DNA from: an uncultured Paraprevotella sp.
GTDB lineage: Bacteria; Bacteroidota; Bacteroidia; Bacteroidales; Bacteroidaceae
DNA length: 64,000 nt
Reading direction: 5' to 3'
Assembly (NCBI GenBank): GCA_944320775.1
Contig: CALUIV010000008.1
Location: 33,386-97,385, forward strand
Part shown: positions 45,370 through 55,055 of the stretch, one piece after another
How the letters are laid out: each line of letters opens with the position of its first letter
Position numbering within the stretch: the first letter of the stretch is position 1
Notes under the pieces: generated by a model
Database searches by the model: none
The model's input: only the letters and a program-made list of their open reading frames with translations
What the model was told of the DNA's origin: nothing
Position numbers and translations under genes: made by a program

Positions 45370-46899
45370 ATGAAAGGAAAAATCTTTTTGCCGATTTGTT
45401 GTGTCGCCTTGACTCAGGTGGCATGCACGGGCGGAACGAAGAAAAAACAGGTAACGAAACCAAACATTATTTATATTCTGGCTGATGATTTGGGGTTGGG
45501 AGATTTAGGATGTTATGGTCAGCAAAAGATCGAAACTCCAAATCTGGATCAGCTGGCTCGCAATGGTATGCGTTTCACGAATCATTATTCGGGACAGGCG
45601 GTATCAGCGCCTTCGCGTTGTGTTCTCCTGACCGGATTACATACGGGACATGCCTATATCCGGGGTAATGATGAAGTCGATTCACGTGGAAATGTCTGGA
45701 GTCATGAAGCGATGTTGGCCGATTCATCGCTTGAAGGTCAGCGTCCTGTACCGGCCAATACGGTGATGATACCACGTAAGTTGAAAGAAGGTGGATATAC
45801 GACTGCTTGTATTGGAAAATGGGGCTTGGGTTATCCGGGTTCTGAGAGTACACCGAATAAGATGGGTTTTGACTTTTTCTATGGTTATAATTGCCAGCGT
45901 CAGGCACATACGTATTATCCGCCATTCTTATATAGAAATGAGTGCCGTGAATATCTGAACAATAAACTATTGGCTCCTGGTACGAAATTGGATCCGAAGG
46001 CTGATCCGAAGAGTGAGGCCAGTTATGCCAAATACACGCAGGCACAATTTGCTCCTGATCTGATGTTCCAGGAGATTCAGAAGTTCGTTGACCGGTCAAA
46101 GGATGAACCATTCGCTTTATTCTGGACTAATCCGATGCCACACGTTCCGTTACAGGCTCCCGAAAAATGGGTGAAATATTATGTGGATAAATTTGGTGAT
46201 GAGGCACCTTATACCGGAAATCAGGGATATTTCCCTTGCCGTTATCCACATGCCACTTATGCAGCTATGATCAGCTATTGGGATGAGCAGATCGGCCAGC
46301 TGATCCAACAGCTTAAGGATTTGGGAATTTATGAGAATACCATCATCATCTTTACCAGCGACAATGGTCCTACATTTAATGGTGGTTCCGATTCTTCGTT
46401 CTTCGACAGTGCCCGTCCGTTTAAGAGTGAAGCCGGTTGGGGAAAAGCTTCTCTTCGTGAAGGCGGTATCCGCGTTCCGATGATTGCTTCTTGGCCCGGA
46501 CATATTCCGGAAGGTACTACTTCAGATCTTTTGTGCGCTTTCTGGGATATGATGCCTACGATGTGTGAGCTGGCCGGTGTGGCAGCTCCTGCAACGGATG
46601 GAATCAGCATTGTGCCTACTTTGCTGGGCGAAGAGCAGAAACAGCAACATGATTACCTTTATTGGGAATATCCGGAAGCCGGCGGTCAGAAAGCCGTGCG
46701 TATGGGCAACTGGAAGGCTTTTGTCCGGAATATCCGCAAAGGCGGCCGAAAGGTGGAATTGTATGATCTGGCTACTGATTCGCGCGAACAGCACGATGTG
46801 GCTGAACAGCATCCGGAAATTGTAGAGCAGGTATTGGAGATTTTCCGTAAAGAGCATGTTGATGCGGAAATCAAAGCTTTTAATTTACCTGTTTGGTAA
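45370..46899 (+). CDS. Ser-type S1 family sulfatase (lipoprotein)
   Basis: 509 residues; lipobox at Cys19 (LTQVAC). Alkaline-phosphatase-fold sulfatase: metal-binding ILADDLGLGDLG, sulfatase motif S-A-P-S-R with Ser79 as the residue converted to formylglycine, KWGLGYPG, and FTSDNGPTFNGG with metal ligands. A Ser-type site is matured by an anaerobic radical-SAM enzyme (anSME), not seen in the window. It would remove sulfate esters from glycans in the periplasm or at the surface; the sugar is unknown. Nearby GH3, GH35 and GH95 genes suggest a sulfated or highly decorated glycan. Confidence 0.92.
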   Translation: MKGKIFLPICCVALTQVACTGGTKKKQVTKPNIIYILADDLGLGDLGCYGQQKIETPNLDQLARNGMRFTNHYSGQAVSAPSRCVLLTGLHTGHAYIRGNDEVDSRGNVWSHEAMLADSSLEGQRPVPANTVMIPRKLKEGGYTTACIGKWGLGYPGSESTPNKMGFDFFYGYNCQRQAHTYYPPFLYRNECREYLNNKLLAPGTKLDPKADPKSEASYAKYTQAQFAPDLMFQEIQKFVDRSKDEPFALFWTNPMPHVPLQAPEKWVKYYVDKFGDEAPYTGNQGYFPCRYPHATYAAMISYWDEQIGQLIQQLKDLGIYENTIIIFTSDNGPTFNGGSDSSFFDSARPFKSEAGWGKASLREGGIRVPMIASWPGHIPEGTTSDLLCAFWDMMPTMCELAGVAAPATDGISIVPTLLGEEQKQQHDYLYWEYPEAGGQKAVRMGNWKAFVRNIRKGGRKVELYDLATDSREQHDVAEQHPEIVEQVLEIFRKEHVDAEIKAFNLPVW

Positions 46900-47037
46900 A
46901 TTCTAAAAAGAGAAGAATCATGAAAATTTGCTGATTTCCCGAAAAATGATTTTTTTTGCAATATTCAAAATTTACTAACTTGGATTTCAAGACGGTTTGT
47001 TCTGTAGAACTGTTTTGTTGATTTAATAATTTTGCTT

Positions 47038-49350
47038 ATGCATAAAAACTTTTTTTGGGGATCAGCTTTTTTATTTGCCCTGACCTCGTGTGTATCCCAT
47101 GAAGTGGATACTTCTGTGTATTTGGATCCGTCACGTTCGGTTGATGAACGTGTGGAAGCGTTGTTGTCTCAAATGACTTTAGATGAGAAAATTGGTCAGA
47201 TGGATATGGTGTCGGAGTGGGATCAGGACAGTATTCTGAATGGTACTTATTATGATTTTGGCGCATGGATAGCCGGTCAGGAACCGGCCGATGTCAATCG
47301 TCTTCAGGCTTTGTCAGAAAAGACCCGTTTAAAGATTCCTTATCTGATAGGTGTAGATGCAGCGCATGGGTATGGCGTTTTGTCGGGACGGACGGTTTAT
47401 CCGACTTCAATCAGTATGGCGGCAACATTTAACCGGGACTTGGTACGCCGGGCTGCAAAAATGGCTGCAACGGAGATCCGTTCTGCCGGAACACAATGGA
47501 CTTTTGCTCCTTGTGTAGATATTGTTTATGATGCTCGTTGGGGACGTACTGGAGAAACGTATGGTGAAGATCCGTTTTTGGCCAGTGCATTGGTTCGTGA
47601 AGCCGTACAAGGAATGCAGGAACATACAGATCCGTTGAAACGGGTTGCGGTTTCGGTCAAGCATCTGGCGGCCGGTGGAGCTTCTGTCGGAGGGGTGAAT
47701 CATGCGTCGGCTGACATTTCAGAGCGTTCGCTTCGTTCTTATATATTGCCTCCGTTCAAGGCTGCTATAGATGCCGGTTGTATGACCATCATGCCTGGGC
47801 ACAATGATATCGGAGGCGTTCCTTGTCATGCCTCAAGATGGTTGCTCACGGATGTGATTAAAGAAGAGTTTGGGTTCGACGGATTCTTCATCAGTGATAT
47901 GATGGACATGGATAATCTCAAGACGTTACATCATACGGCATCAGATCAGTTGGATGCACTGAACCAGAGTGTGAATGCCGGAATGGATATGCACATGTAT
48001 TCTCCCGACAGCTTGCAGTTTCTGGTGCCGATGCGTCAGTTGGTTCGTGAGGGTAAGATTGCAGAGAGTCGTATCGATGATGCTGTTCGTCGTATATTAA
48101 AGGTGAAGTTTGAATTAGGCCTTTTTGAGAACCGTTATGTTGATCCGGCACTGGATATTTATGCGACTCCACAAAGCCGTCGGTTGGCTTTGGAGGCCGC
48201 ACGGGAATGTATCGTTTTACTTAAGAATACAGATCATTTGCTTCCAATCGATATTCGAAAATATAAACGGATTCTGGTGACCGGGCCTAATGCGGACAAT
48301 CAGTCTATGCTTGGGGATTGGAGTTTCTTTCAACCGGACAGTAATGTTGTGACGGCATTGGAGGGTATTCGGGCAGTTGCAACTGATGCAGAGATTGTCT
48401 ATAGCAATAGTGGACGAATTAAATCCAAGTTGTCACATGAACGTACCAATACAACAGATCCGGCTTTGCAGCAGAAGATGTTGCTTGAAGGAGGCGGTAT
48501 ATCTGATTACAGCATTCAGGATGCCGTTTCGAAAGCACGCAGTTGTGATTTGGTTGTTGCTGTTATTGGCGGATATGGCATCCGTTCTGATTGGGGATTG
48601 CGTACTTATGGTGAATCGGCCGATCGTCCTTCTATCGATTTTTATGGCCGTCAGGTAGAATTGGTTCAGGCATTGGCAAAAACGGGAAAACCTGTTGTAG
48701 CCGTAATTGTTAACGGAAAGCCTCTGAACAATGAATGGATCACGGAGCATATTCCGGCTTTGGTTGATGTGTGGGAACCGGGAATGTATGGAGGTCAGGC
48801 TTTGGCCGAGATTTTGTTCGGACAAGTAAATCCTTCAGGAAAACTTCCGATTACGACTCCTAAGCACGCCGGACAGGTTCCGATGTATTATTATCAGGCT
48901 GCTTCCCGATATTGGACGGGATATGGTTTGGGTAGTACGCGTGCAGATGATTTGCCGGCATTTTGTTTTGGTCATGGTTTGAGCTATACTTCATTTGAGT
49001 ATAGTGATCTTCATATGGATACAGTGCATCATTCAACAGGGGACATTGAGGTCTCGTTTAAAATTAAAAACACCGGATCGGTTTCGGGGAAGGAAACACC
49101 TTTGCTGTTTGTGCGGGATTGTGTTTCCAGTGTAGTTACTCCGCAGAACTTATTAAAAGAATTTACCAAGGTTGAGTTGGCACCCGATGAAGAGCAGATT
49201 ATCCGCTTCCAAATACCAGTGAGTTCTTTAGGGTTGTGGAATAAAGATATGAACTACGTGGTTGAACCGGGTGAATTTATATTTTCTATAGGACGCTCAT
49301 TGTCTGATATCCGTTTGAAACAGAAAATCAGAATTCAGGAAACAAACTAA
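47038..49350 (+). CDS. Glycoside hydrolase family 3 (beta-glucosidase-like) lipoprotein
   Basis: 770 residues from ATG 47038 (lipobox SC, Cys18). The GH3 barrel has GVDAAHGYG, the KH motif (VKHLAAGGAS) and nucleophile Asp in GFFISDMMDM. The second alpha/beta domain has GPNADNQSMLGDW and the C-terminal fibronectin III-like domain has TGKETPLLFVRD-like strands. GH3 enzymes release beta-glucose, xylose or related sugars; specificity is not clear. A -7-like TAATTTTG ends only 3 bases before the ATG. It is followed by a strong terminator. Confidence 0.92.
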   Translation: MHKNFFWGSAFLFALTSCVSHEVDTSVYLDPSRSVDERVEALLSQMTLDEKIGQMDMVSEWDQDSILNGTYYDFGAWIAGQEPADVNRLQALSEKTRLKIPYLIGVDAAHGYGVLSGRTVYPTSISMAATFNRDLVRRAAKMAATEIRSAGTQWTFAPCVDIVYDARWGRTGETYGEDPFLASALVREAVQGMQEHTDPLKRVAVSVKHLAAGGASVGGVNHASADISERSLRSYILPPFKAAIDAGCMTIMPGHNDIGGVPCHASRWLLTDVIKEEFGFDGFFISDMMDMDNLKTLHHTASDQLDALNQSVNAGMDMHMYSPDSLQFLVPMRQLVREGKIAESRIDDAVRRILKVKFELGLFENRYVDPALDIYATPQSRRLALEAARECIVLLKNTDHLLPIDIRKYKRILVTGPNADNQSMLGDWSFFQPDSNVVTALEGIRAVATDAEIVYSNSGRIKSKLSHERTNTTDPALQQKMLLEGGGISDYSIQDAVSKARSCDLVVAVIGGYGIRSDWGLRTYGESADRPSIDFYGRQVELVQALAKTGKPVVAVIVNGKPLNNEWITEHIPALVDVWEPGMYGGQALAEILFGQVNPSGKLPITTPKHAGQVPMYYYQAASRYWTGYGLGSTRADDLPAFCFGHGLSYTSFEYSDLHMDTVHHSTGDIEVSFKIKNTGSVSGKETPLLFVRDCVSSVVTPQNLLKEFTKVELAPDEEQIIRFQIPVSSLGLWNKDMNYVVEPGEFIFSIGRSLSDIRLKQKIRIQETN

Positions 49351-49368
49351 GTTTTGTATCATTCTTAT

Positions 49369-49418
49369 AAAAAAACTCGCAAGCATAAAAATTTTCCATT
49401 TATGCTTGCGAGTTTTTT
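49369..49418. terminator. Bidirectional terminator between GH3 and MFS genes
   Basis: Perfect 20-bp stem with a 10-nt loop, core ACTCGCAAGCATAAA, flanked by A6 and T6 so that it works in both directions. Confidence 0.93.
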
Positions 49419-49455
49419 ATCTGGAATCCCCCAGATTTTTAATGGCTCTATGGAT

Positions 49456-50820
49456 TTATTTGATGTTCGGTTTTTCCAATTCGTATCCATATTTCTTGTC
49501 TGCTACTTTGAGCAGGAAGGCTACGAAAAGTGAGAGTACCGCAATACTTGTGAAGATACACATCGGGAGTGTGTAATCATAAAGAATTGTTGTTTTGCCA
49601 TCATTAAGTTCCTGACCGACGATGCAGTATTTGTCGAGTACATGGCCGATAAGAGCCGGAACTCCCCAAAGTCCGATGTTCTGAATAAAGAAAATCAGTG
49701 CATAGGCTGTTCCCAACTGTTTTACCGGGAAAATTTTGGCAACTGAAGGCCACATGGCTGATGGTACAAGTGAGAAGGCTATACCCAAAATAATCATCAG
49801 ACCGATAGCCATCCATGAAGCGTGAATAGATGGTACGGCATACAGACCATGAACAAAGATAAGCATGGCTGCGCCCAACATCATGATTGAGGCTGCCTTA
49901 CCACGTTTGTCGATGACACCGCCGAATACCGGAGTCAGGAACAGGGCTCCCAATGCCGGCAGACCGGCAATGACACCGGCCAGTTCTTCCGCAACAGAAT
50001 ATTTGGTGACCATAAGTTCCGTAGCGTATTTCTGGAACGGGAATACGCAGGAATAGAACAACACGCAAAGCAGGGCTATGAGCCAGAATCCCGGATTGCT
50101 GACAACGGAAACAACATCCTTAAATGAGAATTTCTCTTCATCGGAACTGCTTGTGTCGATGACTGCCTGACGATCAAGTTTGCGATCCATAAAGGTGAAA
50201 CACAGGAAAGATACAAATCCGGCAAGCAGTAAAATGAAGCCGATAAGCAACGGTGTGCTCAATGACCAGTGTTTGGCAAGTGGTATGGCTACAGCATAAG
50301 CTGCTTGTGAGCCGATTCGTGCCAATGCTACTTGTACGCCCATAGCCAGTGCCATTTCTTTTCCATGGAACCATTTGGCTATAATTTTCGTTACGGTGAT
50401 ACCGGCAACTTCAGCACCAACACCGAATACCGAATAGCCGGCAGATGCCAAAAATACATCCATTTTGTAACCAAACAGAATTTGGGTTGTTCCTCCCAAT
50501 CTGGTAATGGCCAGATATTCACAGAGAGTACCGGCAACCATAAGAACGGTAGCCAGAATACCGGTGGTCCGGATGCCAAACTTATCCAGGATGAGGCCAC
50601 CCCAGATCAGCATGAGCAGGAATACATTCAGGAAGCTGTAAGCGCCGGTAAAGAATCCGAACTCACTACTGTTCCATTGCAGCTCTGTTTCGAGCATACT
50701 TTTTAGCGGCGCCATAATGTCATTTACATAATAGGCTGCCATCATGGTGAACGCCACAATGATTAAGGCGCCCCAACGGGCTGCCTTACTGTCGTTTAGT
50801 TTTGTTGTTACGTTTGTCAT
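49456..50820 (-). CDS. MFS transporter
   Basis: 454 residues with twelve hydrophobic segments. It contains LILDKFGIRTTG (the MFS loop 2-3 motif) and a large periplasm-to-cytoplasm arrangement typical of the superfamily; the closest family is uncertain. It is encoded 28 bp after an S9 peptidase, which suggests transport of short peptides or amino acids freed by that enzyme, but the substrate cannot be read from the sequence. Confidence 0.85.
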   Translation of the reverse strand: MTNVTTKLNDSKAARWGALIIVAFTMMAAYYVNDIMAPLKSMLETELQWNSSEFGFFTGAYSFLNVFLLMLIWGGLILDKFGIRTTGILATVLMVAGTLCEYLAITRLGGTTQILFGYKMDVFLASAGYSVFGVGAEVAGITVTKIIAKWFHGKEMALAMGVQVALARIGSQAAYAVAIPLAKHWSLSTPLLIGFILLLAGFVSFLCFTFMDRKLDRQAVIDTSSSDEEKFSFKDVVSVVSNPGFWLIALLCVLFYSCVFPFQKYATELMVTKYSVAEELAGVIAGLPALGALFLTPVFGGVIDKRGKAASIMMLGAAMLIFVHGLYAVPSIHASWMAIGLMIILGIAFSLVPSAMWPSVAKIFPVKQLGTAYALIFFIQNIGLWGVPALIGHVLDKYCIVGQELNDGKTTILYDYTLPMCIFTSIAVLSLFVAFLLKVADKKYGYELEKPNIK

Positions 50821-50848
50821 TTTTTATAATTGAAAGAATTAATATACG

Positions 50849-53044
50849 TTATTTCTTCAACCAACGGTCCAGCCACCGGAAGAAGGTTCGTTGCCATAAG
50901 ATGCCGTTCTGTGGCTTCAGTACCCAGTGATTTTCATCGGGGAAGATGAGCAACTCGGCAGGAACACCACGCATGATGGCTGCTTTGAAAGCCGATTCGC
51001 CTTGTGAACTGAGAATACGGTAATCTTTTTCACCATGAATACAGAGAATCGGAGTGTCCCATTTGTCTACGTAAAGATGCGGGCTGGTCGTATATGGATT
51101 CACACGCTGTCCGTCTTCAAGAGCCGGCATGCCGCTGTTGGTGATTCCTTTTCGCCAGGGAGCCGCACCGAGATCCCAGTTCGGGAACCACATTTCTTCG
51201 GTTTCATAATATTGCTGTTGCGTGTTGAAAATGCCATCGTGGGCAATAAAGCAGCTGAAACGTTTGTCATGGTGTCCGGCCAGATAATAGACACTATAAC
51301 CACCGAAGCTGGCTCCGACACAACCTAAGTTTTCCCGGTCGACGTATGGTTCTTTGGCAACATCATCGATTGCATCCAGATAGTCCTGCATGCAGCGTCC
51401 GCTATAGTCACCGCTGATGGCCTCCAGCCATTCCATACCGAAACCGGGGAGTCCGCGTCGGTTTGGAGCTACTACAATATAGTCTTGTGCGGCCATAAGC
51501 TGGAAATTCCAGCGATAGCTCCAGAACTGGCTGACAGGCGATTGTGGTCCACCCTGGCAGAAGAGCAGGGTGGGATATTTCTTGTTGGGGTCAAAGTGTG
51601 GCGGATAGACTACCCAGCAGAGCATGTCTTTTCCATCGGATGTTTTCACCCAGCGTTCTTTCACCTCGCCCATTTTCAATTGTCCGAGTATGTGTGCGTT
51701 TTCCTCGGTGAGCTGTTTGATTTCAGCTGTTTTCTTTACTTTGGCCGGGAAGCTGTAGATGTCGTCCGGCTGGCTGATACTATGACGTGTTACGAATAAT
51801 TGTTTGTCCGCATACAGAACGGAAGCATAGTCGTAATCACCATCGGTCAGCTGTTTGACTTCACCTTTCAAATTTGTGTTGTAGACCATGCTGCGTGCAT
51901 GCCAGACACCGGTGAAATACAGTTCTTTGCTGTTCGGATTCCAGCAGAAACCATCAACACTGGATTCAAATGACTCCGTCAGATAGCTCTTTTCTCCGGT
52001 TTCTAAATTAAGCAGACACAATCGGATGCGGTCACTTTCGTATCCGTCGCGTTCCATACTGAGCCAGGCCACATACTGTCCGTCGGGTGAGTATTGCGGA
52101 TTGGTGTCGTAGCCCATATTGCAGTCTGTTTCCTGACGGTTGACCGCTTGGTGTGCCAACGAGCGGGTCGGGTCTGTTTCAGGGGCCTGATAACCTTCAG
52201 GTTTGCACAGATTGCGTGTACTGCCGTTTTGCGTATCGTAGGCGTAGATGTCGCTGTCCGTGCTGATGGCATAGGCCAGCCCGCTTTTCCTGCGGCAGTT
52301 GTAGACGATAGTCCGGCTGTCCGGACTCCAGTTGAATTGCTCGCTGCCGCCGAATGGGAGCATCGGGCATTCGTAAGGTTCGCCTTCGAGCAGGTCTTTC
52401 TGTTCGTCGGATATCTTTTCACCGTCAAACTGGGCCAGAAAGATATGGGGAATGGTTTTGACATAGTGGTCCCAGTGCTTGTAGTTCAGGTCGGTGATGA
52501 CCATACCGCTCGACAAGGGCAAATCCTCATAGGCTGCGTCGATGGATTTCGTAGTCTGTACTTCCCGGACCAGCACCACCTGTTTGCCGTCGGGTGAGAA
52601 TTTGAATCCACCGACACCGTCCTTACAGAACGAAAGTTGGCGGCGGTTGCTGCCGTCGGTATCCATCTCCCAGACTTGTGGCGTTCCGCCTTCAGTGCTG
52701 ACGAAAGCGATTTTACTGCCGTTTTTGATGAATTGCGGTTCCATTTCACTGGCGGATCCGGTGGTCAACTGGCGCTTACCGCTACCGTCCGCATTCATAA
52801 TATGCAGAGTCGTATGGCTTTTGTTTTGCTTCACGCTGTAATAGCTGACCGTATAGACGATCTGTTTGCCGTCGGGCGATGCCACCATACTGCCGATTCT
52901 TCCCATGGCCCAAAGAGCTTCCGGTGTCATCCGGTCTGTTTCCAGTGTAATCTGGTTTCTGCCGATGATTTCTGTTTGCGCCTCAAGATCGGGGGTGGCA
53001 ATGTTCAGTGCCAGGGCAGTAGTCATCAAATGCATGATATTCAT
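50849..53044 (-). CDS. S9 family prolyl oligopeptidase-like serine peptidase
   Basis: 731 residues. An N-terminal beta-propeller (WDxx-type blades such as QWSPDSR, FKFSPDGKQ and PQYSPDGQYVAW) caps an alpha/beta-hydrolase domain (about 480-731) with nucleophile Ser in GCVGASFGGYS, Asp in HGEKDYRI and His in DENHW. The start has a short hydrophobic stretch (MHLMTTALALNIATPDLEA) that may be a signal peptide, so it could act in the periplasm. It probably degrades peptides of up to about 30 residues. Genes yidC and pyrG lie upstream on the same strand. Confidence 0.9.
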   Translation of the reverse strand: MNIMHLMTTALALNIATPDLEAQTEIIGRNQITLETDRMTPEALWAMGRIGSMVASPDGKQIVYTVSYYSVKQNKSHTTLHIMNADGSGKRQLTTGSASEMEPQFIKNGSKIAFVSTEGGTPQVWEMDTDGSNRRQLSFCKDGVGGFKFSPDGKQVVLVREVQTTKSIDAAYEDLPLSSGMVITDLNYKHWDHYVKTIPHIFLAQFDGEKISDEQKDLLEGEPYECPMLPFGGSEQFNWSPDSRTIVYNCRRKSGLAYAISTDSDIYAYDTQNGSTRNLCKPEGYQAPETDPTRSLAHQAVNRQETDCNMGYDTNPQYSPDGQYVAWLSMERDGYESDRIRLCLLNLETGEKSYLTESFESSVDGFCWNPNSKELYFTGVWHARSMVYNTNLKGEVKQLTDGDYDYASVLYADKQLFVTRHSISQPDDIYSFPAKVKKTAEIKQLTEENAHILGQLKMGEVKERWVKTSDGKDMLCWVVYPPHFDPNKKYPTLLFCQGGPQSPVSQFWSYRWNFQLMAAQDYIVVAPNRRGLPGFGMEWLEAISGDYSGRCMQDYLDAIDDVAKEPYVDRENLGCVGASFGGYSVYYLAGHHDKRFSCFIAHDGIFNTQQQYYETEEMWFPNWDLGAAPWRKGITNSGMPALEDGQRVNPYTTSPHLYVDKWDTPILCIHGEKDYRILSSQGESAFKAAIMRGVPAELLIFPDENHWVLKPQNGILWQRTFFRWLDRWLKK

Positions 53045-53131
53045 TTTGTTCAGGTATTAATGGTTGTTTCTATACAAAACGAGAGCTGCATGTGTCGGTT
53101 CACAAGCAGCCCTCTGGTATTTGAGTCGGAT

Positions 53132-55018
53132 TTATTTCTTTTGTTGTTGTCTTCTCTTTTGTTCTTCCAGAATGGCCTGTTGCTGTTTCTGGAGTTCCTC
53201 CAACCGGGCGGCAAATCCCGACATTTTCTTATTCGGGTTGTTCTTGTTTGCCTCATAGTTGGCTTCCAGTTTGGCTAGCAGTTTCTTTTCATCTGTAGTT
53301 TTTTTCAGGAACCACATGATCAGAATGCTGGTCAGTCCGGACAGGAAATAATAATAGTTCAATCCTGCTGAATAATTGTTGAACATAAAGAAGAACATGA
53401 TCGGCATGAAGTACATCATGTATTGCATCATTTTCATCTGCTGCGCCTGTTCGCTGCTCATGCCGCTTTGCTGTTGACGTGATGTAATCCACGTATTGAT
53501 TACGTTGGTCAGACAGAACAGCAGACAGAAGATACTGATGTGGTCGCCAATAAGCCAGATGTGTTTATCCCAACGGATCAGGTCATCATATGCCGAAAGA
53601 TCGCTCGCCCAAAGGAAACTTTCACCGCGGAGTTCAATCGCATTCGGCACGAAGTTGAACAAGGCAATCCAGATCGGCATCTGGATGAGCATTGGCAGAC
53701 AGCCTCCCATCGGATTCGCACCATACTGACTATAAAGTTGCATGGTTTCCTGTTGTTTCTTCATGGCGTCTTCCGGTTTCGGATATTTGGCGTTGATTTC
53801 GTCTACTTTAGGTTTGAGCACACGCATCTTAGCCGAAGCAATATATGATTTGCGTGTCGTCGGGTAGACAATCAGTTTTACAATGATGGTCAGCAACAGC
53901 AATACAATACCCATAGACAATCCCAGTCCGCTCAACCAGTCGAACAGGTAAATGATGAAGAAACGGTTGATCCATTTGAACAAAGGCCATCCCAGATAGA
54001 CCAGATCCTGCAACTCAAGATCCTTGTCACTGGTGCTCAGATCGTTCATGTCGCTGAGCAGATGATAATTGTTCGGAGCAAGCAGCAACTGCATGTTGGT
54101 CGGTGTTTTTCCCGACGGGTCGAAGAAGGTTTCCATGTCGGCCCGATATTCTTTCAGATAGCCGCTGCCTTTAGGTTGAGGGGTACTGGCCAGCATCGCA
54201 TTGCTGAAATCCTGATGTGCGATCAAGACACAGCTGAAGAACTGATTCTTGAAAGCCACCCAGTCCAACTGTTCTTCAATTTTCTCTTCTTTCTTTTCGC
54301 CGGCGTTCAGATAGTCGGTACCTTCATCCTTGATTTTATAAGTCAGCGTTGAATATTGGTTTTCAAAATCGAAGCCCTTTTCCTGTTGGCGGGCCCGATC
54401 AAACCATTCAACAGCCATTGTTTTCAGTGAAGGTGAGAATACATTGGACAAGCCCTGAGCCGATACCGTAAAATCAACCATATAAGAATTTGGTCGTAAC
54501 GCATAGTTCAAATCAAGCGTAGCACCTTCAGCCGTTTGCAGACGCATCGTTACAGTTGAGTCGCTGACATGAACCGGTGTGAAGAAGAAATCACGTGTAT
54601 TGATATTCTCCTGCTTTCCTTCGAAAAGGAAGTTCATATAGGCATCCTTTTCATCAAAAAGTACAACCGGTCCGCCTTCCTGATTCTTGTATTCTTTCAG
54701 AACGGCTTCTTTGATGCTACCTCCACGTGTACCGAAAGTAAGTTTGACCAGTTCGTTTTCCAGTACTATATTCTGGTTTTCGCCATTGCGGTGAGCAAAA
54801 AAGAGCGATGAAGAATCTGTCGCTGCAGCTGTTTTTCTTAGAATTTCCGCTTCTTCCTGCGCTTTTATTTCTTCCTCTGCTTTTTGGCGTTGTACGGTTT
54901 CGAGTGAATCCTGTTTCCGTTGCTGTTGGATTTCCGCTTCGCTTGGACGGCCGAAGTAGCTGAATCCGATGAGCACCGCCGCAATCAGTATGAAGCCTGT
55001 AAGCGTGTTTTTATCCAT
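53132..55018 (-). CDS. yidC: Membrane protein insertase YidC
   Basis: 628 residues. N-terminal anchor (MDKNTLTGFILIAAVLIGFS), a large periplasmic beta-domain (about 70-340) and the conserved insertase core (about 370-600) with GCLPMLIQMPIWIALFNF and FMFNNYSAGLNYYYFLSG. The charged, glutamine-rich C-terminus (LQKQQQAILEEQKRR) is typical of Bacteroidetes. It inserts inner-membrane proteins with or without SecYEG. pyrG is 37 bp upstream. Confidence 0.96.
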   Translation of the reverse strand: MDKNTLTGFILIAAVLIGFSYFGRPSEAEIQQQRKQDSLETVQRQKAEEEIKAQEEAEILRKTAAATDSSSLFFAHRNGENQNIVLENELVKLTFGTRGGSIKEAVLKEYKNQEGGPVVLFDEKDAYMNFLFEGKQENINTRDFFFTPVHVSDSTVTMRLQTAEGATLDLNYALRPNSYMVDFTVSAQGLSNVFSPSLKTMAVEWFDRARQQEKGFDFENQYSTLTYKIKDEGTDYLNAGEKKEEKIEEQLDWVAFKNQFFSCVLIAHQDFSNAMLASTPQPKGSGYLKEYRADMETFFDPSGKTPTNMQLLLAPNNYHLLSDMNDLSTSDKDLELQDLVYLGWPLFKWINRFFIIYLFDWLSGLGLSMGIVLLLLTIIVKLIVYPTTRKSYIASAKMRVLKPKVDEINAKYPKPEDAMKKQQETMQLYSQYGANPMGGCLPMLIQMPIWIALFNFVPNAIELRGESFLWASDLSAYDDLIRWDKHIWLIGDHISIFCLLFCLTNVINTWITSRQQQSGMSSEQAQQMKMMQYMMYFMPIMFFFMFNNYSAGLNYYYFLSGLTSILIMWFLKKTTDEKKLLAKLEANYEANKNNPNKKMSGFAARLEELQKQQQAILEEQKRRQQQKK

Positions 55019-55055
55019 TTTTTAATTTGATTAGTTCCTATTTCTATATTTGTAT

